The notes under the pieces are model-generated. The model was not told the origin of the DNA, did not search any database, and saw nothing but the letters and a program-made list of their open reading frames with translations. Source: Acanthamoeba lenticulata (taxonomy: Eukaryota; Discosea; Longamoebia; Acanthamoebidae). From it: a DNA stretch of 10,094 nucleotides. Position 1 is the stretch's first letter. Each line of letters opens with the position of its first letter. Positions 1-7,515 of the stretch are shown here, piece by piece. The DNA is taken from positions 1 to 10,094 of the forward strand of contig NAVB01000764.1 in NCBI GenBank assembly GCA_002179805.1, given 5' to 3'. The translations under genes and the position numbers were made by a program.

Positions 1-602
1 AAATAAAAACGTAGAACGTGTGCGTGGCCCATGAACAAACAAGAAGAGAAAACACACGTCAGCACAGCTGTGGGGGCATCGCCGTCTGTACAGACACCGG
101 AAGGTGGCCCACAGGGAGGAGAGGGAAGAAGAGGGATGGGGCACCGCCGGGAGTGAGAAGGGCCTGCCGCCGGGCCGCCGAGACGGTGGTGCCGTCGGTG
201 AGGAAGCAAAAGTTGGAGCCGTGCACCTTCTCCATCACCACCCACTCGCCCGCTACATTGCGCGCGTAGTACACGTCAGCAGCCACCACGGGATTGTGGT
301 CTCTCAAGAAACACAGAGGAGAGAGGCGGAGGGACGCGGCACCATCGAGGCCGGCTTCGCGCAGGGCGTCGGCCTCCAGCTGGTGGTTCTCGATGGAGGC
401 GTACCGCCGGAACCGCAGCCCGGTGGTGCTGGCCGGCGCCCCACCAGGAGGAGCAGGGGACACTGCACACCCCCCCCCCCCACCACGCGCGCAACAACAG
501 AAGAGGGAAGGACGACACGTGAGCACCCACCGGTGGGTGGTCGAGTCTGGTTTTTATACATGTATATCAGGTACCGGTCGACTGTTGTACAACTGCTTCC
601 AT
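1..602 (-). CDS. RNA ligase, T4 Rnl2 / RNA-editing-ligase family (5' part of gene, runs off left edge)
   Basis: ATP-dependent RNA ligase that would seal nicks in RNA through a lysyl-AMP intermediate. Two blocks identify it. RRYASIENH, coded at about 390-420, matches the N-terminal (Y/S)SLEN signature of Rnl2-type ligases. EWVVMEKVHGSNF, coded at about 209-247, is nucleotidyltransferase motif I, with the lysine of EKVHG as adenylation site. The proposed minus-strand model is exon 343-462, intron 253-342 (90 nt), exon 145-252, intron 86-144, then an exon from 85 to the edge. Removing 253-342 brings GLD next to GEWVVMEK, the spacing expected in this family. The first exon is uncertain: ATG at 602 with donor GTACCT at 574, or ATG at 561 with donor GTGGGT at 530. 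Both join the acceptor at 463 in the right phase. Motifs Ia and III-V lie outside the window. A TATAAAAA on this strand at about 550-557 lies too close to either ATG to be its TATA box. Family call is firm; 5' and 3' limits are not. Confidence 0.72.
470..481. repeat. C12 homopolymer (G12 in the ligase pre-mRNA)
   Basis: Twelve consecutive C on the plus strand. In the minus-strand ligase gene this reads as G12, seven bases upstream of the inferred acceptor after 463, where a polypyrimidine tract would normally sit. Confidence 0.9.
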
Positions 603-731
603 GCTTCTTTTGTGTGTCTTGGTGGGGAGGCGGTGCTGTGTGCCCAGAGTCACTCGCGGTGGTCAAGCTTCCCTGTTCTTGTAGCTCGAGAGCGCAGAAA
701 TTACCAGGAAAATAAAGCGGTGAAAAAAAAA
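603..731. promoter_or_regulatory. Divergent intergenic region between RNA ligase and thioesterase genes
   Basis: About 130 bp (170 bp if the ligase starts at 561) must hold the promoters and 5' leaders of both divergently transcribed genes. No canonical TATA box is clear on either strand. An A-rich run ending in A10 lies directly before the thioesterase ATG. The function is inferred from gene arrangement alone. Confidence 0.4.
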
Positions 732-1944
732 ATGCATTTTTTATTGTCACCCTTCCTGCCCAAGAAGGAGATGCGGAGGAGCACAAAGGCCGCGCTGGCG
801 GTGGGCGCCGTGTGTTTCGGGGCGGGTGTGGCGGCCACCGCGCTTGGCTTCGTCGGCAGCGGTCCGCTGCAGACGCGCCGCACTGTGCTCGCGGCCGAGC
901 TTGACAGTACGTGGTCGCCCACACGCGGGAACATGCGCGCTCCCCAATAGTTCGAGGCCTCATTGTGGCGCCACACACGCACGCGCGCATGTTCTGCAGG
1001 AGGAGGAGGAGGAGGAGGAGAGGCGGTGGACCACCAGGCGCCGATGCTGAGGCGCAGGTTGCCCAGCGTGGAGAAGGCCGAGGCTACCACGCACGACGCG
1101 GGCCTGCGAGCGACGCGGGAGCGACGCGCGACGGTGCTGGCCGACCCGCAGTGGCGGCCCGTCAACTTGCCCACGTTCGAGGACCGCCGCGCGCTGGGCG
1201 CCCGAGGCCGTACGGTCCCTCCCGCGAATGGCCAAGCACTGCACTTGCCTTGTTGACGTGGTGAAGACAACTTTGTTTTTTCTCGTGGGCACAGAGCACT
1301 ACGTGTGGCAGGACTCCAAGTTTGCCGGATTCGAGCTGTACTTCAACGACACCGCGCGGTCGGCCCTCGCCTTCATCGACTTTGGCACCCGCTGTGAGGG
1401 CCCGCCTGGTACCTCGCCGCCACAGGGTGAGCGGTAGCGGCGATCGCCAGCCTGACATCAAATACGGGGGCCTTCTTCGTGTGCGCCACCAGGATGCGTG
1501 CACGGGGGCGCACTGGCCACGCTCTTTGACAACGTGCTGGGCAGCACCGTGGTGGAGGGCCTCAAGGGCCAGCGCGCCGTCACCCTCAACCTCAACGTCA
1601 ACTACCGCAAGGTGCGCGCGGGTGGCAACATGCTAGATGGCGCAGAGGAAGATGATGACACTGATGACGATTCTGGTTAATGGTGATGATGATGATGAGA
1701 CCAGTTCACGCCGCTGGGGAGTGTGAAGGTCATGGAGACGCGGATTGAGCGGGTGGACGGGCGCAAAGTATACGTCACGGCCACCCTGGTCGACGGGGAG
1801 GATGGCACCCTCCACGCAGACGCCTCGGCCCTGTTCCTGGTGGTCAACTGGCAGCAGATCAAGGACAAGATCCACCGGACGCCTGATCCTCCGGCTGCCC
1901 ACGCCAGCCAACACCAACATGGCGCCGACACCACCACGAGCTGA
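732..1944 (+). CDS. Hotdog-fold acyl-CoA thioesterase (PaaI / THEM4-like), membrane-anchored
   Basis: Predicted to hydrolyse acyl-CoA to free acid and CoA. Exons: 732-906, 1000-1209, 1295-1408, 1493-1611 and 1705-1944. Junction phases are 1, 1, 1 and 0, giving 285 residues ending in TGA. Residues about 19-43 are a hydrophobic Ala/Val/Gly-rich stretch after basic residues: a membrane anchor or organelle-targeting segment, possibly mitochondrial. The catalytic block is HGGALATLFDN at residues 170-180: HGG at the start of the central helix and Asp179 at the usual acidic position. A C-terminal strand carries VDGRKVYVTATL. The length exceeds a bare PaaI domain (about 140 aa) because of an N-terminal extension of roughly 100 residues, as in THEM-type enzymes. 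An in-frame ATG at 771 would remove 13 residues. Exon 2 opens on an AGG/GGA repeat coding Gly, so its exact acceptor among the repeated AGs is uncertain, though all choices keep frame. Substrate chain length cannot be read from sequence. Confidence 0.85.
998..1020 (+). repeat. AGG/GGA triplet repeat at an intron-exon border
   Basis: Seven AGG triplets and a partial one follow the TTCTGCAG acceptor ending at 999 and would code a short Gly run at the start of thioesterase exon 2. Every AG in the run is a possible acceptor in the same phase. Confidence 0.85.
1684..1698 (+). repeat. TGA triplet repeat in thioesterase intron 4
   Basis: Five TGA units shortly before the acceptor at 1704. GATGATGAC and CTGATGAC sequences precede them in the same intron (1648-1670). 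Confidence 0.85.
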
Positions 1945-1970
1945 CGCAGGAAAAGCAAGGGAAAATAAGT

Positions 1971-1976
1971 AATAAA
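1971..1976 (+). terminator. Poly(A) signal AATAAA of the thioesterase gene
   Basis: A canonical AATAAA, 27 nt after the thioesterase stop codon, in an A-rich stretch. Only about 74 bp separate it from the PP5 start codon. Confidence 0.6.
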
Positions 1977-2049
1977 ATTAAAACACAACTGAATCTCTTG
2001 CTGGTTTGTGGACCCAACAAGCAAGAGTTGTGGCAAGAAGGGGGCGGAG

Positions 2050-4653
2050 ATGCAAGCAGAGGCGGATAAGCTCAAAAATGAGGGCAACAAGCTTTTCACA
2101 GGTTCCCTTTGCCCGCTTTCAGTGCCATAGCCTGGCACGGCAGCAGTTAACTTGCATCTTCTTTTTCATTCATCTTCCATAATTTTGAATCTCCCATTTG
2201 CATCTTCATCCAGACCACAAGTTCCAGGCGGCTCTTGAAGCGTACACGAAAGCCATCGAGATAGCGCCGTCTGCGATTTTGTACTCGAATCGCGCTTTCG
2301 GTAAGTGGCCACTACTTCGCCGCCATCACGAAACACTTCTCCCTTTTGGCTAATGCACTGTTACCCTTTTTGCTTCCCTTTTGTCTCGACTTGCAGCCCA
2401 CATCAAACTCGAGAGCTACGGCTCGGCCATCGAGGATGCCACGAAAGCGATTGAACTCGATCCCACCTATGTGAAGGTGCTGCGCTTCTCCAGGCCCTCT
2501 CCCTCCATCACCGAGAGAGAGAGAGAGAGATCTGTTGGCTTGGTGCATGTCATGCGGCTCACCAAGAACTCGCTCACGCGTGCAGGCCTATTACCGGCGA
2601 GGCAGCGCCAGCTTGGCGCTCCGCAAGTTCAAGGACAGCTTGCGAGACTTCAAGGAGGTTCGTCTCCATGGAGAGTTGAAGAATTCGCGGACCCCCTTCT
2701 TCTCTTTTTCTCTCTCACACGACCCCTTTCCCTTCTTGTTGGTCGTCGCAGGCGGTCAAGATCGCGCCCAAGGACAGAGACTGCCGGGCCAAGTACAAGG
2801 AGTGCGAGAAGGCCTACAAGGAGGCCCGCTGGAGCGACGCCATCGCCGTCGACCACAAGGCCTCGTCGCCCTTCAACAACATCGGCGACATCGACGCTAT
2901 CGGTGCCATTCCCCCCCCCCCTCTCCCTCCCTTTTCTCTTCTTCTTCTTCCATCCAACTTTCGTGCGCTATCATCATCTTCGTCGTCAACATCAACATCG
3001 TGGTCGATGATGCTCACCACTACCATCATCATCATCATCATCATGATCATCAATGTGAGCAGTGGTGGAGGGCGAGTATGACGGACCGCATCTGCAGGGC
3101 ACCATCACCCTCGACTTTGTCATGTTCATGATCGAGCACTTCAAGAAGCAGAAGCGCCTCCACAAGAAGTGACGTCCCCTCTCCTCACCGCCACCGCCAG
3201 GAAGATGTACTGATGTTGATGGTGGTGGTGGTGACGATGATGATGATGGCACCAGGTACGTGCTGCAGATCCTGGTGGAGACGAAGAAGCTGTTCGAGGC
3301 CGAGCCGACGCTGGTGGACCTGAACTTCCCGCCGGGCGGGCGCGTCACCGTGTTTGGCGACGTGCACGGGCAGTTCTACGACCTCCTCAACGTCTTCCAG
3401 CTCAACGGCTTCCCGTCGGAGACCAACCCGTGCGTCTTCAACGGCGACTTTGTCGACCGGTGCGAGCCCCATCCCCCGCCCTCCCTCATGACGATCGTTG
3501 TCATCGTCACCATCGTCGTCATCGTCTGCTGTGAGGATCCGGAGTCGGTGTGTGTGTGTGTGTGTGCGTGTGCGTGTGTGCGGGCGGAAGGCTAACATGG
3601 TGCGGGCTGCGTAGAGGGAGCTTCTCGACCGAGGTCATCCTCACGCTGCTGGCGTTCAAGTGGCTCTACCCGCAGCACGTCTTCCTGAACCGCGGCAACC
3701 ACGAGGCCCAGACCATGAACAAGGCACACTCTCCGGGCCCTCCCCCCCCCTCTCTTCTCGTCATTCTCCCTCCGTCGTCGCCATCGAGACGTTATGGCCC
3801 TCCCCCCTCGCTTCCGCCTTTCAAGTGCTGACGATGGGTGATGGTGATGGACGGATTGGGGGATGGCTCTCGTCGTCGTTTGCAGGTGTACGGATTCGAG
3901 GGCGAGGTCAAGGCCAAGTACTCGCAGTTCATCTACGAGCTCTTCACCGCGCTCTTCTGCACGCAGCCCCTCGGCACTGTCATCAACAACAAGGTGCGCG
4001 CAGCTTTGTCCTTCTTCCTCCTCCATGGGGTGATGTCCACTGGAATTCAAACAATGCTGATGATGATGATGATGCGAATGGTCATATTGTGGGAGGAGCA
4101 GATCCTGGTGGTGCACGGAGGGCTGTTCTCCAAGGACGGAGTGACGCTCAACGACATCAGGGCGCTGGATCGCTTCCGAGAGCCGCCGGACGAGGGCATC
4201 ATGTGCGACATCATGTGGGCCGACCCGCAGCCCCAGCCGGGCCGATCGCCCTCCAAGCGCGGCGTGGGCCTCTCCTTTGGGCCCGACGTCACGCGGCGGT
4301 TCCTCGAGCAGAACGGGCTCGAGCTCATCGTGCGCTCGCACGAGTGCAAGGACGGCGGCTACGAGGTGGCGCACGACGGCCGCTGCATCACGGTCTTCTC
4401 GGCGCCCAACTACTGCGACCAGGTGGGCAACAAGGGCGCCATCGTCATCTTCAAGGACGACCTCAAGCCGTCGTTCCTCACCTTTGACGCCGTCGTACGT
4501 CCTCCTCTTCACCAACAATCGATCGTCGTCCAATCATCCGCCTTTTCTTTCTTTGTTTCTTTGTTTTAAAATGTGATCTTTGTAACGCAGCCCCATCCCG
4601 AGATGCCGCCGATGGCCTACGCCAGCAACTACTCGTCCATGTTCGGCCTGTAG
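2050..4653 (+). CDS. PPP5C: Serine/threonine protein phosphatase 5 (TPR-PPP), complete
   Basis: TPR-containing PPP-family phosphatase that binds Hsp90 and dephosphorylates chaperone clients and co-chaperones. Eleven exons: 2050-2101, 2214-2300, 2397-2476, 2586-2657, 2752-2902, 3063-3168, 3256-3459, 3615-3723, 3886-3993, 4102-4494 and 4591-4653. They give 474 aa (animal PP5 is about 500). Residues 1-107 form three TPRs. The carboxylate-clamp residues that hold the Hsp90 MEEVD tail appear conserved: Lys9, Asn13, Asn43, Lys73 and Arg77. Catalytic motifs are GDVHG (217-221), GDFVDRG (246-252), GNHE (278-281), HGG (328-330), Arg376 and RSHE (401-404); together they supply the two-metal site and phosphate-binding arginines. 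Near the end, [11 protein letters not shown] matches the autoinhibitory C-terminal tail of PP5. All junction phases agree. Intron 8 has a GC donor, and intron 9 is stop-free with length divisible by three. No poly(A) signal is obvious after the TAG. Family identity is essentially certain. Confidence 0.95.
2513..2530 (+). repeat. (GA)9 dinucleotide repeat in PP5 intron 3
   Basis: Perfect GA microsatellite inside the 2477-2585 intron. Confidence 0.9.
2911..2921 (+). repeat. C11 homopolymer in PP5 intron 5
   Basis: Eleven C in the 5' part of intron 5 (2903-3062), followed by a CT-rich run. Confidence 0.85.
3024..3043 (+). repeat. CAT triplet repeat in PP5 intron 5
   Basis: Near-perfect CAT repeat just before the intron 5 acceptor at 3062. 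It is the reverse complement of the ATG/TGA repeats in other introns of this window. Confidence 0.85.
3548..3581 (+). repeat. GT-rich microsatellite in PP5 intron 7
   Basis: A pure GT run at 3548-3566 followed by GT interrupted by C, inside intron 3460-3614. The 5' half of the same intron carries CATCGTC-type triplets. Confidence 0.85.
3724..3885 (+). other. GC-AG intron (intron 8) of PP5
   Basis: The upstream exon ends AACAAG and the intron begins GCACAC; the acceptor is TTTGCAG at 3885. PP5 homology requires MNK to join VYGFEGE directly, and the nearest usable GT lies more than 30 nt downstream. The donor is therefore GC. The intron also has a C9 run (3742-3750) and GGTGATGG-type repeats. 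Confidence 0.8.
3994..4101 (+). other. PP5 intron 9: stop-free, length divisible by three
   Basis: A 108-nt intron with GTGCGC donor and GAGCAG acceptor. It is needed because family alignment joins INNK to ILVVHGG. Reading through it meets no stop and would add 36 residues, including five consecutive Met from the ATG repeat, inside the catalytic domain. Confidence 0.75.
4058..4074 (+). repeat. TGA triplet repeat in PP5 intron 9
   Basis: TGA repeat preceded by GC (GCTGATGATG...), about 25-45 nt before the acceptor at 4101, a range suitable for branch points. Confidence 0.85.
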
Positions 4654-5039
4654 GCCTCAAGACGAGGCGAGCAGGGACCTGCCTGGCTGCTTTTTTCGTC
4701 ACGTCACGCGTTGTGGTTTACGGCGCAAGGAGGGAGTGAGTGAAGTAAACTAGCCGGGGGATCCTCACGGCAACAAGGGGTTGGAAAGTTCACCACTGGT
4801 GCAGATGGATGAAGGTGCCTAGGCTCATGTTTAGGCAAGCGCCACCTCAAGCTCCGGTGGTAACTGCTGGTGGATCATTCTCGTGGAATTTGTAACTCGC
4901 TCTGCTCACCAACGCGGCGCTGCTTCGAGAATAATTGTAATTCGTTGAATGCTCCACGTCATGTGGGGTTTAAAGCGCAAGGTAGCGCCTTCGATCACTT
5001 CATCTTCTACTCCAACCACCAAACACTCCCCCACACATA
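4654..5039 (+). other. Intergenic region between PP5 and the B12D-like gene
   Basis: 386 bp without a supportable gene. It should hold the PP5 3' UTR and the next gene's promoter. No AATAAA is visible. A hairpin can form at 4813-4847 (TGCCTA pairing with TAGGCA, outer AGGTG with CACCT). The right part holds a CCAC/GTGG dyad and a TTTAAA. No tRNA-like structure was found by eye. Confidence 0.6.
4954..4974 (+). promoter_or_regulatory. Candidate core promoter: CCAC-N5-GTGG dyad and TTTAAA
   Basis: A CCACGTCATGTGG dyad is followed after two bases by TTTAAA, 66-71 bp before the ATG at 5040. A TATA-like box there would place transcription start about 35-40 bp before the ATG. Position-based inference only. 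Confidence 0.3.
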
Positions 5040-5460
5040 ATGTCCTGGTCCACTCTCAACCGCAAGGCCCCCAACATGTTCAACGAGCACGTAAGTTCCT
5101 CCTTCTCGTCTCCGGAGTAATTCGGGAATGTGCACTCACCAGTGCATCATCACTGTCCCCACACAGACCAAGCCGGTGTGGCTCACCCTCTTCCCGCTCA
5201 TCGCCGGCGGTTGCGCCTGGGCTGGCTACGTCAGCGCGCGCACCCTCTTCGGCCACAACGAGATTGTGTACGTTGTCCTACTCATTTTAATTAATCTCCG
5301 GTGCGCGGTGACGATTTCAGTGTCCTCACTACCTCTCTTCAGCATCTCCGGCAAGGGTGAGGAGCCCTACCTGCTCCGTGACTCGCCCAAGCTCATGGGT
5401 CGTGCCACTAACATCTCCACCCGCGAGAAGTACGACCGCATGATGGACGGCAAGATGTAA
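5040..5460 (+). CDS. Small single-pass membrane protein, B12D / NDUFA4 (MLRQ)-like
   Basis: Exons 5040-5090, 5167-5267 and 5343-5460 (junction phases 0 and 2) give 89 residues ending in TAA. After a polar N-terminus, residues about 18-38 (TKPVWLTLFPLIAGGCAWAG) form one membrane helix, followed by SARTLFGHNEIV and a hydrophilic, charged tail. A helix beginning near a Pro/Trp, then an R-x-L-F-x-(N/H)-x-(E/D)-(I/V) segment and a short charged C-terminus, resembles B12D/MLRQ proteins. These are roughly 80-90-aa subunits or assembly partners of the mitochondrial respiratory chain. The resemblance is of pattern and length, not strong identity. An unrelated small mitochondrial or ER membrane protein remains possible. 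The gene model is solid: GTAAGT donor, pyrimidine-rich acceptors and phase agreement. Confidence 0.8.
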
Positions 5461-5569
5461 GCAAATTATTTGCCGCTTGACAGCGCAATATTTTTGCCCT
5501 TTTTTTCTGCTACACAAAGGCTCTGAGAGATGGAAGTTTGGCCCATCGTGCTGAGGATATTACTCGATA

Positions 5570-5575
5570 AATAAA
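5570..5575 (+). terminator. Poly(A) signal AATAAA of the B12D-like gene
   Basis: AATAAA lies 109 nt after the stop codon, within GATAAATAAAAG. The next gene's ATG is about 120 bp further on. Confidence 0.55.
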
Positions 5576-5693
5576 AGAAAATGTATATGACGCGAATCTC
5601 TTCACTAGCGACCGGATCTTGCCGCTATCAAGTAGAAATAGAAGCTGTGTTTTCTTTTGCACGAAACCAAGAAGCCACCACCACACGAGAGCG

Positions 5694-7515
5694 ATGTGGA
5701 GTGCTGCGGGGTGGGAGCTGCGGGTGTTCATCCCTGTGGCTGCGCCTGCCGCACCTCTGGAGGCCGGCAACCCCGCTGCGCAGAGCGAGGCGGAAGATGC
5801 GGTGCATTGCACACGTGAAGACGAAGAGGCGGTGGCTGAGGAAGACGTGCTAGACGTGTTTGCGTGGGCGAAGCGCCACAAGAAGAGCCTAAAGGTTCAG
5901 CGAGAGCAGCAGGAAGGCAAGAAGAAGGGGAGTGGCAAGAAGAAGGACAAGAAGAAAGACAAAAAGAAGAAGAACAAGGGCAAGGGCAAGAAAGGCAAAA
6001 AGGAGAAGGAGAAGGACGAGGACGAGGACCAGGAAGAAGAAGAGCAGGAGCAAGAGGCACACGATGACAAGAAGAAGAGAAAGAAAGACGGGGAGCCCAC
6101 CGAGCGGCGAACGGACTACTACATCCATCTCGCCCCGTGGCCGGCCACCACGACCGTGCTTCCTTCTGGTCACGAAAGCGAGCAGGGCGAGGACACGGAC
6201 GAAGCTGCCGTAGGGCGGTGGGTCGAGGAGGGCTGCGGCCTCAAGCTGCGCGGCGGCCGCTGGGGCTACCAGCTTGAGCTCAAGGTGCGCACTGCCGTCG
6301 AGGGCGAGGACCGCGAGCTGGGCGACGGCCAAGCCGCCACCGCCACCAGCCAGGCCGGGCTGCAGGCCGAGAGGTGGGTCAAGCTGGGCCTGCCCCACGT
6401 GCAAGAGGACGCCGTGGGCCTGCCCCCGCGCGGCGTGGCCGACCTGGTGGTCCTTCATGGCGCCCTCGCCGCGGCGGTCGTGGACGAGCGCCCGACGTCG
6501 GCTGCGGAGACGCTGCTGGGCGGGCTGCTGCAGCTCGTGCGCCGCCTGGCGCACCGCTTCGCCTCGTCAGACGACGAGGAAACGCACGTCCAGGCGCAGG
6601 TGGCTGCGGCGCGTCAGGCCATCGGACAGCGCCTCCTGCTGGCTGCTACCGGCCACGACGTCGCCACGCCCGTGGCTACCGCCGACGACGACAGTAACAA
6701 CAAAGATGGTGACGAGGCCGAGCTGGGCGACGGCCAGGAGCCACCGTCCGCGCCGCTCGAGCGGGGCCAAAGTCAAAGTGCCGAGGGCGCTCAGCCAGAG
6801 GCCATCGTTGTCGCCAATGACGATGATGTGAAGGAGGAAATGGAGGAGAAGAAGGAAAAGGAAGAGGGACAAGAGATGAGGCATCATGAGGAACAAACAG
6901 AGGTGAAGCACAGTGAAGAGGCAACAACGGCGCCGTTGTGTGGCGTGTGGCGGGTTGACAAGGCTCGACAGCAACGCAACCTCAAGTGGCGGCGCCCTGA
7001 ACAGGCCAGCGCGCCACCAGACGCGCAGAGGGACGAGGGGGACGAAGGCCTTCTTAAGAAGAGGAAGAAGGAAGTGCTGGTGGTGGAGCAAACCGACATC
7101 TCCACGAGCACGTACCTCTCTGTCGTAGGAGCCGAAGGTTCGTGTTGACTCTCCTAGTCCTGGTACATATCAACCACGGCGGGCTCACCAAAGTCGAGTA
7201 GCAGGAGGACATGGTGACAAGGCGGACGGACAGGAGCTGCGCGAGGAGCATCGCGGGCACTTTGTTTCGGTATGTGTAGAAGGTGGAAGCCCTGAGGTGT
7301 TGCGCGACTTCATGACAGCCTTCCTTTCGTCCTTGTCCCACTTGCCCGTATGTACACCTCCACAACCTCCTTTATGTTTCTTCTTCTTCCTCTGTGTAGA
7401 ACAATGATTTACTATTTCTCTATTGTCCTTCTTCTTCGTGCAGGAGCGTCCGGTAGTGGCGGGCTACCCGGCTTGGATCGCAGGCCTGGCGCACAACAGC
7501 CACAAAAGCACCTAA
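5694..7515 (+). CDS. Large protein with CYTH-like motifs and charged low-complexity inserts
   Basis: Exons 5694-7137, 7205-7347 and 7444-7515 (phases 1 and 0) give 552 aa. The first exon alone looks like a complete ORF stopping at 7148. The following exons clearly continue it with SVCVEGG (503-509) and AGYPAWIAG (535-543). Ordered blocks are WELRVFIP (7-14), ERRTDYYIHL (137-146), GLKLRGG (182-188), LELKVR (194-199) and ERWVKLGL (226-233), then the two C-terminal blocks. The alternating E-x-(K/R) strands and the paired basic strand suggest a CYTH-like triphosphate-tunnel fold (family of adenylate cyclase CyaB, thiamine triphosphatase and RNA triphosphatases). This is inferred from memory of such motifs; no catalytic set can be confirmed. 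Residues about 75-132 are a Lys-rich block turning into a Glu/Asp block. A second acidic, disordered-looking stretch lies at about 325-430. Start chosen as the first in-frame ATG; the frame is open upstream to 5619 without another ATG. Function unknown. Confidence 0.82.

Noticed and set aside
550..557. TATAAAAA on the minus strand as ligase TATA box
   Set aside because: It overlaps one candidate ATG and lies downstream of the other. No ATG in the ligase frame exists between it and the SIENH exon.
304..990. Minus-strand ORF of 228 codons
   Set aside because: It spans the ligase 5' region, the divergent promoter and the opposite strand of thioesterase exon 1. Its frame is not the one carrying the ligase motifs.
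1677..2138. Minus-strand ORF ending in six His
   Set aside because: The His run is the reverse complement of the intronic TGA/ATG repeat, not a tag or metal-binding protein.
3592..4533. Long minus-strand ORF (313 codons) opposite PP5
   Set aside because: It lies antisense to conserved PP5 exons and crosses its introns. Its openness comes from the GC-rich codon use of the real gene, and its translation is low-complexity with no family motif.
4654..5039. Possible tRNA or small RNA gene in the intergenic region
   Set aside because: No cloverleaf, no convincing A/B box pair and no other RNA family signature; only short stems are visible.
5889..6554. Minus-strand ORF rich in Leu/Val, resembling membrane segments
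   Set aside because: It is the reverse complement of the Lys/Glu repeat block of the CYTH-like gene. AAG/GAG repeats read as CTT/CTC give false hydrophobic runs.
2050..7515. PP5, B12D-like and CYTH-like genes as a functional cluster with PP2C
   Set aside because: Neighbouring genes each have their own introns and most have separate 3' signals. Gene order in such eukaryotes rarely reflects shared function, and no shared pathway is evident.
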